This document shows positions 53,814 through 62,146 of a stretch of DNA of 64,000 nucleotides, in pieces. The stretch is taken from assembly GCF_001412535.1 (NCBI RefSeq), contig NZ_CP011774.1, positions 2,227,501 to 2,291,500 on the forward strand, written 5' to 3'. A program made the position numbers and the translations under genes. The stretch's first letter is position 1; the number at the start of each line of letters is the position of its first letter. Source of the DNA: Limnohabitans sp. 63ED37-2. Lineage in GTDB: Bacteria > Pseudomonadota > Gammaproteobacteria > Burkholderiales > Burkholderiaceae_C. Below the pieces are notes generated by a model. It worked only from the letters and a program-made list of their open reading frames with translations, was not told the DNA's origin and did no database searches.

Positions 53814-56800
53814 TTGAACGCTGACTGGTTCACCGCGGACGCCAGCGCAGGCCGACTGGTCTCGGGCTCGATCAGTGCACCGCTGACCGCAGGCGAAGTG
53901 GTCAAGGTCTACGCCAACGGCACGCTGATTGGCAACGCGGTGGTCAACGGCCAGCAGTGGGAGATCACCGACCTGAACGGCTACAACGCTGGCTGGACCT
54001 ACACCGCCAAGGTGGTGGACAGCGCAGGCAACGCTGGCGCGACCAAAACACAGGTGGTCAACGGTGACTTCACTGAAGCGGCGCCAGTCATCACGAGCGT
54101 GACCGATGCAGGCTCGGTGGCTGTTGTCAACAACGGCACCACCACCAAAACACTCAGCAGCGTCAGCGGCACGGGCAATGCGGGTGACACGATTTACCTG
54201 TACGACAACAGTGGCACCAATCTTGTTGGAACAGCCACAGTGTCTGGCTCAGGGAGCTGGACAGTGTCGCCACTGGCCGGCGTCTACACCGGCAGCAACA
54301 CCTTCAGCGCCAAACAAGTGGACACCTTGGGCAATGAAAGTGTCTTGTCCAATCTGTGGACGGTGACTGCACAGGGCAACAACCAATTGGTCAATGGTGA
54401 CTTCAGCAATGGCCTGACCGGTTGGGACACAGGAGATGTGACCGTCAACAATGCCACCACAAGCGGCCAGAACTTTTATGGTGGGCCAGACCAGGCGGGT
54501 ATTTTCCCGGCGTCATATATCGGGGGCACCATCACCAACCGCGGGACAGGTCAGCTCAACAAAACCGCCACCTCGGCATCTGGAACGATGACGGTCACAG
54601 GCCCCGTGGACACCAACTACGCGGGCAATCCAGACGGCCGCTTTCAGGGCAACGTTTTTGGATGGAACGATCAAGTCACATCAGGCTTCACCAAATTCCT
54701 GTCGCAAAAAGTCAGTGTTGAAACCGGTAAAACCTACACATTTACCTTCGATGCTCAAGGTTGGCAACTGGCCGATGCGCGTGTTTATCTGGGTGAGACC
54801 TTCGTCAACTATGCGTTTGACACCGTCTCTGGTAGCCAAAGCTGGTATTACTTAGGCAAAATCACAGGCACTTTCGTAGCGGCCACTACCGGGCTGATCG
54901 ACTTTGCTTTCTCAACTGAGAACCAAGGCGACCTTGTCCTGGACAACCTGACCTTCTCGACTTCTGCAACAGCACCCAACAGCTTGGTCGCCGGTGGCAC
55001 AGCACCCGCCACCCCCGGCAACGACACGGCCTTGGCCTACACCAGCGGCACACTCAGTTCACAGGCTGGCAACGACGTCATCACGGCGGGCACCGACATC
55101 CAGACCAAACTGGCCGCAGGCGGCTTCATCAACGGCGGCGCCGGTGTGGACACCCTCAAGCTGGCCGCTGGCACCGACTTGAACCTGGAGACCTTGACCG
55201 GCAACCAAACCGTCAAGCCCATCCAGGAAATCGAAGTGGTGACCCTGCAAGGCGCCAGCACCTTGACGCTCAGTGCCAACGACGTGCTGAGCCTGGGCGG
55301 CACCAACACCGGCACCACCGTGGGCACCAGCACTTCGGCCAGCCCCATGGCACCCTATGGCTTTGCCAGCACCACAGGCGGCACCGCCAGCACCAGCAGC
55401 GCGGGCAAAGTGCAGTTTGTGGTCAATGGCACCACCACTGACGCCTTGGTGCTGGACCCCTTGTTGCAAGACGGCTTCACCACCAATGGCGCTCAAGGCA
55501 ACACCGGCTTGTCGGGTCAGTGGGACTACATGGGCACAGCAAGCGTGAACAGCGTGACCTACAAGGTCTACAACCACAGCACGACAAACGCGCAAGTCCT
55601 CACGCAGATGGATGCCACCATCCACAGCAATGAGATTGCTTTCAGCAGCATGACCAAAGACAGTGGCCCTGCGGGTGAGACCGCCGACTGGCTCACGGCA
55701 GACGCCAGCGCTGGCCGCTTGGTCTCGGGCACGGTGGCCACACCGTTGGCCGCAGGCGATGTGGTCAATGTCTATGCCAACGGCACCTTGATTAGCAACG
55801 CCACGGTGAACGCCGCAGGCACCGCCTGGGAGATCACCGACCCGAACGGCTACAACGCCAACTGGGTCTACAGCGCCAACATCGTCAGCGGCGGTGTGAC
55901 CAGCGCCACGGCTTACCAGCCTGTGCGCACCGACCTGACAGAAGCTGCGCCAGTCATCACAGCCGTGACCGATTCGGCCAACGCCAGCATTGCCAACGCA
56001 GGCACCACCACCAAAACACTCAGCAGCGTCAGCGGCACGGGCAACGCGGGTGACACGATCTACCTGTACGACAACAGCATCGGCAATTTGGTGGGCACAG
56101 CCGTTGTGGGTGCCAATGGCACCTGGACGGTCGCCGACCTGGTGACGGGAGCGGGCGCCAACACCTTCAGCGCCAAGCAAGTGGATGCATTGGGCAACCC
56201 AAGCGTCTTGTCCAATCTCTGGACCGTGACGGCAGCTGCGGCGGAATCCATTGTCAACGGTGACTTTGCCAATGCGGCAGGTTTCACGACAGGTCTGGGC
56301 ACCTCTACGACAGGTACCAACTACAACCTCACCACGTCCAACTACGCTGTGCAAAACCCGACATCGTGGTCCACTGTGGTCACGACCAATGCCACAACAG
56401 GGACTTTGCCTTACGACTTTGGCACATGGCAAAGCACTTATGTGCTGCACAACACCAGCAACACCTCCAGACTGGCTGCTGTGACAGGCAATGCTTTGGT
56501 CGGCAGTGCGGTCGGTGCAGGCACCACATGGTCGGCCACGGTCGATGTGGTCAAAGGCCAAGCCTATGAGTTCAACTTTGACTACTCGGTGCAATACGCC
56601 ACCGATGCCAACACCATCTCTTCGACGGCTTTGGCGGTGTACATCGATGGCGTTCGTATCGATGTGGCCGGCAGTGTTTCGCAAGTGGGGCATTTCAAGG
56701 CCACCTACATTGCCACAGAAACAGGTTCAATCAATCTGAGCACCTGGACGGACAACACGCGTCGAGCCAGCCCAGACTGGCACGGTGATTACATCTACGA

Positions 56801-59800
56801 CAACTTCAGCTTCAAGCCCACAGGCGTGGCCAACAACAACACCCTCGTGGCGGGCACTGCTGCGTCTGCCAGCTCGGGGGACGATGCCTCCTTGGTCTAC
56901 AACGACAGCCCCACCCATGGTTTGGCTGGCAACGACACCATCACCGCAGGCACCGATATCCAGTCCAAACTGTCCGCGGGCGGCTTCATCGGTGGCGGCG
57001 CAGGCGTGGACACGCTCAAGCTGGCCGCTGGCACCGACTTGAACCTGAAGACCTTGACCAGCAACCAAACCGTCAAGTCGATCCAGGAAGTGGAAGTTTT
57101 CCAGATGCAAGGCGGCGGCACCCTGACCCTGTCGGCCAACGATGTCCTGTCTTTGGGCGCGACCAATCTGGCGGGATACAGCTTCAGCACCACCACCGGT
57201 GGCTCTGCAAGCACCAGCAGCACGGGCAAAGTGCAGTTTGTGGTCAAAGGCACCAGCACCGATGCATTGGTACTCGATACCTTGCAGCTGGACGACGTCA
57301 CCACCAACGGCGTACAAGGCAACACCGGCTTGTCGGGTCAGTGGGACTACATGGGCACAGCAAGCGTGAACAGCGTGACCTACAAGGTCTACAACCACAG
57401 CACGACAAACGCGCAAGTCCTCACGCAGATGGATGCCACCATCCACAGCAATGAGATTGCTTTCAGCAGCATGACCAAAGACAGTGGCCCGGCGGGTGAG
57501 ACCGCCGACTGGCTCACGGCAGACGCCAGCGCTGGCCGCTTGGTCTCGGGCACGGTGGCCACACCGTTGGCCGCAGGCGATGTGGTCAATGTCTATGCCA
57601 ACGGCACTTTGCTGGGCACCGCCACGGTGAACGCCGCAGGCACCGCCTGGGAGATCACCGACCCGAACGGCTACAACGCCAACTGGGTCTACAGCGCCAA
57701 CATCGTCAGCGGCGGTGTGACCAGCGCCACAGCCTACCAGCCTGTGCGCACCGACCTGACCGAGGCCGCGCCAGCGATCAACAGCGTCTTGGATTCGGCC
57801 AGTGTGAGCGTCTCTCATACTGGGTCAACTGCTAATGCAATTGCGACTGTGAGTGGTACCGGTGCACCGGGCGATGTGTTGTTCCTGTTTGACAACAGCA
57901 GCAACAACATGATTGCAAGTACCGTGGTGTCTGCAAATGGCACATGGTCTGTCAGTGGCGCAGGCGTAGGTTCGGGGTCAAACACATTGGCGGCCAAGCA
58001 GGTCGACTCTTTGGGAAATCAAAGCGTTCTATCGAATTTGTGGACTTTCAATTCCCAAGGTGTCAACCTTGTTCCAAACGGGGACTTCGACACCACTGCG
58101 AATTTCAGTACCGATGTGCCATTCAGTACGAATCTACCCAATTTCTCAGACTTTGTTTATACCGTCGCAGCGGGTGCATCAGTCTGGGGAACACCTACGG
58201 TTACCGCCCCTGCATTGACCAGATCAACGACCAGCACAGGCGTGTCCTCAGGTGGCAGCACGATGTCATGGTTTACAGACAACTACAGTAGCCCGCGCAC
58301 ACCTATGGCCAGCGATTTCAATGCCACCCGTGCGGCTGTGTTTGGCGGAGACAAAGTGATGGTGGGCTCTGTAAATGGCACCCAAGGCTTGGTCACCTTG
58401 TATAAATCTGCTGCTTTCAATGTGGTCAAGGGGCAAACCTACGAGTTCAGCTTCAATTACTACACGGACGACTGGAGCACGCAGACCATCAAAGCCACAA
58501 TTGATGGTATCGGCATGACACTTCCATCTCGCGTTGGTGCAGGTGAAACGGTATTGAATGTGGGTACCTTGACTGCCACATACACGGCTACTGAAACCAA
58601 GTCAATCGACATTCACATGACTGCCAACAATATTGGCAATGGCGCATCCGGAGGCGACTTCACTTTGGATGACATCAGCTTTAAGTTGTTGACGCCAACG
58701 GTAGACAACAGTCTGGCAGCTGGTGGATCGTCCCCTGCATCCATTGGCAGCGATACAGTGACCTTCAGTGGCAGCTTGGTATCAACATTAGCCGGTGACG
58801 ACACCATCACCGCGACCAGCACGGCCTTGCAAACAGTACTGGCCGCAGGCGGATTCATCGACGGCGGCGCGGGCGTGGACACGCTCAAACTGGCAGCAGG
58901 CACCACCTTGGACCTGACCGCCATCACCAGCAACCAGACCGTCAAGACCATCCAAGAAGTGGAAGTGCTGCAGATGCAGGGCAACAGCGCCCTGACACTG
59001 AACGCCAACGACGTGCTGAGCTTGGGCGGCAGCAATGCCAGCACCATGAGCGCCTACACCTTTGCAAGCACCACCGGCGGCAGCGCCAGTGCCAGCAGCA
59101 CCGGCAAGGTGCAAATGGTCATCAACGGCACCAGCAGCGACGCACTCACGCTCAAGGCGCTGGCGCAAGACGGCGTGACCACCAACGGCGCACAGGGCAA
59201 CACCGGTTTGGCCGGTGAGTGGACCGACATGGGCACCACCGTGATCAGCGGCACCACCTACCGTGTGTACAACCACAGCACCACCGAGGCACAGGTGCTC
59301 AGCACCGTCAACGCCAGCCTGCCCAACAACGTGATTGCCTTCAGCAGCATGACCAAGGACAGTGGCCCTGCGGGTGCTACAGCCGACTGGCTCACGGCAG
59401 ACGCCAGCGCTGGCCGCTTGGTCTCGGGCACGGTGGCCACACCGTTGGCCGCAGGCGATGTGGTCAAGGTCTATGCCAACGGCACCTTGATTGGCAACGC
59501 GACGGTGAACGCCGCAGGCACGGCTTGGGAAATCACCGACACCAACGGCTACAACACCAGCTGGTCCTACCGCGCCGATGTGGTGAGCAGCAGCAATGTG
59601 GTGCTGAGCTCAACAACCCAAGCGGTGGCCACCGACTTCACCGAAGCAGCCCCCGTGATCACGGCTGTGACCGACTCGGCCAATGCGGCCGTTGGTGCCA
59701 CCGGTGCCAACGCAAGCAATTTGAATCCCACAAGCAATGTCTTGAGCAGTGTGAGTGGTTTGGGCAATGCTGGCGATGTGATCTACCTGTACGACAACAG

Positions 59801-61829
59801 CCGCTCCAATTTGGTGGGTTCCACCGTTGTGGCCAGCAATGGCACCTGGAAGGTGACGGGCCTGACCGGCACCTTCACCGGTGCCAACAGCTTCAGCGCC
59901 AAGCAAATCGATGCTTCTGGCAATGAAAGCGTGTTGTCGAATTTGTGGACAGTCAATGCGGCGGGCAACAATTTGCTGGTCAACGGTGACCTGAGTGATG
60001 GCAATACGGGCTTCACAAGCACCGCTACCGCTGTGACGGCAGTTAATTTTTATTCGACGAGCAGTGTTTACAGCGTGGTCACTTCGGATAGCCTGAATGT
60101 GGTTAAGACTTTGGGCAATACCAACACCACACTGAGCAACCAGGCGACTTCAGCAAATTATCTGACGTGGGGTAAAACCTTTTTAACCGATGCTGCTTAC
60201 ACTGCCAACCCGGATAACGCGATCAAAGGCAAATACATTGTGGGTAATGCTGCAAATGCGGCCACCCTGTGGGAGCAGTCGGTCAGTGTGGCCGCAGGTC
60301 AGACCTATACCTTCAAGTTTGACTATGCGCTCAATAAGTTTTTGACCACCAAAATGAATGCAACCATCGATGGCGTCAACATTGTTTTCATCACCGGCGC
60401 GAACACTGAGTCTGGTCATTTTGTGGCCACTTATGTGGCCCCAACAACCAAAACCATTGTTTTGAATGTGAAGGGTGACAACACTGCGGGCGGCAGCGGA
60501 TATGGTGATTACTGGCTGGATAACTTCAGCTTTTCCAAAGCCGGTACGGGCAATACATTGACTGAGGCAGCGACGGAACCCGCCACCCCTGGCAACGACA
60601 CCGACTTGCCTTACACCAGCGGCCCACTCAATGCCTTGGCGGGCAATGACACCATCACCGCCAGCAGTGCATCGGTGCAAAACGTGCTCAATGCAGGCGG
60701 TGCCATCAACGGCGGCGCGGGCTTGGACACCCTCAAGCTGGCCGCAAGCACCACGCTCAATCTGGTCACGCTCACCAGCAACCAGACCGTCAAGTCGCTC
60801 CAACAGATCGAGTCTTTCGAACTGCAGGGTTCCTCAACGCTCACCTTGTCAGCCAACAATGTGCTGAGCCTGGGCGCCACCGATGCCTTCACGGGCACCG
60901 CCGGCAAGGTGCAGTTGCTCATCAAGGGCACAGCCACCGACAACGTGTCGCTGCAGAACTTGCTCAGCGACGGCGCAGGAGGCAACAGTGGCCTGGCCGG
61001 CATGTGGGCCAAAGAAGCCAGCACAGCGACCGTGGGCGGGCTAACCTACAACGTCTACAGCCACAGCACCACGGGTGCGCAGGTGCTGATCTCAGCCGCT
61101 ATTCCCGACTCCAACGTCAGTCTGGCCGCATCGCCTTTGGCGCTGGACCTCAACGGTGACGGCGTGCAGACCCTGAACATCGATGAGGGCGTGTTGTTCG
61201 ATTTGATGAACACCGGCACCGCGCAAAAAGTGGGCTGGCTTGACCGCAACGATGGCTGGTTGGTCATGGACTTGAACCAAGACGGCTTGGTCAACAGCGG
61301 CGCCGAGCTGCTGGGCACCAGCACCAAGCTGGCCGATGGCAGCTTGGCCCGCGACGGCTGGCAGGCCTTGGCGCAGTACGACCTGAACACCGACGGTGTG
61401 ATCGATGCCCAAGACGCGGCATTTGCCGATCTGAAGGTCTGGGTGGATGCCGACAGCGATGGTCAGACCGATGCGGGCGAATTGCGTGCGTTGTACGAGT
61501 TGCAAATTCAGAGCATCCAGCTCAACTACAACGACGAGCAAACCGCGCAAAACGGCAACGTGCTCGACGGCTTCTCCACTTTCACCACAAGCGACGGCCA
61601 AACGCATGAGATGGTGGACGCGTGGGTACAGACGGCTACTGCGTCTGCCAACGCGGACAGTGGTGTGGTGACGGCGGAAAATGGCGAGGTGTTGCAGCTG
61701 AACCAGCTGCTGAGCACAGAGGCCAGTGCCGACACCTGGAGCCAGGCCCCCACGGCCTTGCCCGCAAGCACTGCTAACGACACCCTGCAAGCGATGCTGG
61801 ATCTGCACACCCAGCACACGACCATGTGA
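53814..61829 (+). CDS. Giant adhesin, C-terminal 2671 aa (same frame, after the ochre codon)
   Basis: The frame continues unchanged past TAA 53805-53807; the first possible start is TTG 53814, with no good RBS close by, so independent translation is doubtful. Four blocks of about 1.8 kb follow. Each has an ADWxTADASAGRLVSG Ig-like domain, a second Ig-like domain with GNAGDTIYLYDNS, a variable lectin-like domain opening (L/I)VNGDF or LVPNGDF (about 54390, 56245, 58065, 59975), and the ANDVLSLG...YNHSTTNAQVL tail module. The C-terminus (61130-61829) has EF-hand-like LDLNGDGVQTL, DLNQDGLVNSGAELLG and DADSDGQTDAGEL, as in the ends of type-I-secreted RTX proteins, where the secretion signal should lie. 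Confidence 0.85.
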   Translation: MNADWFTADASAGRLVSGSISAPLTAGEVVKVYANGTLIGNAVVNGQQWEITDLNGYNAGWTYTAKVVDSAGNAGATKTQVVNGDFTEAAPVITSVTDAGSVAVVNNGTTTKTLSSVSGTGNAGDTIYLYDNSGTNLVGTATVSGSGSWTVSPLAGVYTGSNTFSAKQVDTLGNESVLSNLWTVTAQGNNQLVNGDFSNGLTGWDTGDVTVNNATTSGQNFYGGPDQAGIFPASYIGGTITNRGTGQLNKTATSASGTMTVTGPVDTNYAGNPDGRFQGNVFGWNDQVTSGFTKFLSQKVSVETGKTYTFTFDAQGWQLADARVYLGETFVNYAFDTVSGSQSWYYLGKITGTFVAATTGLIDFAFSTENQGDLVLDNLTFSTSATAPNSLVAGGTAPATPGNDTALAYTSGTLSSQAGNDVITAGTDIQTKLAAGGFINGGAGVDTLKLAAGTDLNLETLTGNQTVKPIQEIEVVTLQGASTLTLSANDVLSLGGTNTGTTVGTSTSASPMAPYGFASTTGGTASTSSAGKVQFVVNGTTTDALVLDPLLQDGFTTNGAQGNTGLSGQWDYMGTASVNSVTYKVYNHSTTNAQVLTQMDATIHSNEIAFSSMTKDSGPAGETADWLTADASAGRLVSGTVATPLAAGDVVNVYANGTLISNATVNAAGTAWEITDPNGYNANWVYSANIVSGGVTSATAYQPVRTDLTEAAPVITAVTDSANASIANAGTTTKTLSSVSGTGNAGDTIYLYDNSIGNLVGTAVVGANGTWTVADLVTGAGANTFSAKQVDALGNPSVLSNLWTVTAAAAESIVNGDFANAAGFTTGLGTSTTGTNYNLTTSNYAVQNPTSWSTVVTTNATTGTLPYDFGTWQSTYVLHNTSNTSRLAAVTGNALVGSAVGAGTTWSATVDVVKGQAYEFNFDYSVQYATDANTISSTALAVYIDGVRIDVAGSVSQVGHFKATYIATETGSINLSTWTDNTRRASPDWHGDYIYDNFSFKPTGVANNNTLVAGTAASASSGDDASLVYNDSPTHGLAGNDTITAGTDIQSKLSAGGFIGGGAGVDTLKLAAGTDLNLKTLTSNQTVKSIQEVEVFQMQGGGTLTLSANDVLSLGATNLAGYSFSTTTGGSASTSSTGKVQFVVKGTSTDALVLDTLQLDDVTTNGVQGNTGLSGQWDYMGTASVNSVTYKVYNHSTTNAQVLTQMDATIHSNEIAFSSMTKDSGPAGETADWLTADASAGRLVSGTVATPLAAGDVVNVYANGTLLGTATVNAAGTAWEITDPNGYNANWVYSANIVSGGVTSATAYQPVRTDLTEAAPAINSVLDSASVSVSHTGSTANAIATVSGTGAPGDVLFLFDNSSNNMIASTVVSANGTWSVSGAGVGSGSNTLAAKQVDSLGNQSVLSNLWTFNSQGVNLVPNGDFDTTANFSTDVPFSTNLPNFSDFVYTVAAGASVWGTPTVTAPALTRSTTSTGVSSGGSTMSWFTDNYSSPRTPMASDFNATRAAVFGGDKVMVGSVNGTQGLVTLYKSAAFNVVKGQTYEFSFNYYTDDWSTQTIKATIDGIGMTLPSRVGAGETVLNVGTLTATYTATETKSIDIHMTANNIGNGASGGDFTLDDISFKLLTPTVDNSLAAGGSSPASIGSDTVTFSGSLVSTLAGDDTITATSTALQTVLAAGGFIDGGAGVDTLKLAAGTTLDLTAITSNQTVKTIQEVEVLQMQGNSALTLNANDVLSLGGSNASTMSAYTFASTTGGSASASSTGKVQMVINGTSSDALTLKALAQDGVTTNGAQGNTGLAGEWTDMGTTVISGTTYRVYNHSTTEAQVLSTVNASLPNNVIAFSSMTKDSGPAGATADWLTADASAGRLVSGTVATPLAAGDVVKVYANGTLIGNATVNAAGTAWEITDTNGYNTSWSYRADVVSSSNVVLSSTTQAVATDFTEAAPVITAVTDSANAAVGATGANASNLNPTSNVLSSVSGLGNAGDVIYLYDNSRSNLVGSTVVASNGTWKVTGLTGTFTGANSFSAKQIDASGNESVLSNLWTVNAAGNNLLVNGDLSDGNTGFTSTATAVTAVNFYSTSSVYSVVTSDSLNVVKTLGNTNTTLSNQATSANYLTWGKTFLTDAAYTANPDNAIKGKYIVGNAANAATLWEQSVSVAAGQTYTFKFDYALNKFLTTKMNATIDGVNIVFITGANTESGHFVATYVAPTTKTIVLNVKGDNTAGGSGYGDYWLDNFSFSKAGTGNTLTEAATEPATPGNDTDLPYTSGPLNALAGNDTITASSASVQNVLNAGGAINGGAGLDTLKLAASTTLNLVTLTSNQTVKSLQQIESFELQGSSTLTLSANNVLSLGATDAFTGTAGKVQLLIKGTATDNVSLQNLLSDGAGGNSGLAGMWAKEASTATVGGLTYNVYSHSTTGAQVLISAAIPDSNVSLAASPLALDLNGDGVQTLNIDEGVLFDLMNTGTAQKVGWLDRNDGWLVMDLNQDGLVNSGAELLGTSTKLADGSLARDGWQALAQYDLNTDGVIDAQDAAFADLKVWVDADSDGQTDAGELRALYELQIQSIQLNYNDEQTAQNGNVLDGFSTFTTSDGQTHEMVDAWVQTATASANADSGVVTAENGEVLQLNQLLSTEASADTWSQAPTALPASTANDTLQAMLDLHTQHTTM
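55494..57763 (+). repeat. 449-bp near-identical segment at two places in the adhesin C-terminal part
   Basis: 55494-55942 and 57315-57763 (offset 1821 bp = 607 codons) are almost identical at base level, with a short differing patch near 55790/57611. Neighbouring lectin-like domains are unrelated in sequence, so the identity looks like gene conversion or a recent copy. A shorter stretch recurs at 59389-59490. Confidence 0.9.
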
Positions 61830-62146
61830 GGACAGTAGTCGCTGGGTGAAGGGCTGAAAACTGGACCCCGGGTCAAGCCCGGGGTGACATTTCATGGGGC
61901 GGGGCGACAAGTGCACCTGTCATCCCGCACTTGATGCGGGATCCAGTGCGTTCGTCAGTCGCTGCGCAAAAGGCTAAAGACTGGACCCCGGGTCAAGCCC
62001 GGGTGACATTTCATGGGGCGGGGTGACAAGTGCACCTGTCATCCCGCACTCGATGCGGGATCCAGTGCGTTCGTCAGTCGCTACGCGAAAGGCTAAAGAC
62101 TGGACCCCGGGTCAAGCCCGGGGTGACAGTGATTGGCGTCCGGGAA
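61830..62146. repeat. About 2.5 tandem 120-bp units of paired REP-like palindromes between convergent adhesin genes
   Basis: Units begin at 61861, 61981 and 62100 (last one partial). Each holds a CTGGACCCCGGGTCAAGCCC element and, about 60 bp on, the opposite-oriented CATCCCGCACTTGATGCGGG element, then a linker with CGTCAGTCGCT. GC-rich stems here probably also end transcription from both adhesin genes. No gene is seen in the gap. Confidence 0.9.

Noticed and set aside
53800..53820. Programmed frameshift or separate downstream gene at the adhesin break
   Set aside because: No frame change is needed, the break is one TAA in the same frame, and there is no convincing RBS near TTG 53814.
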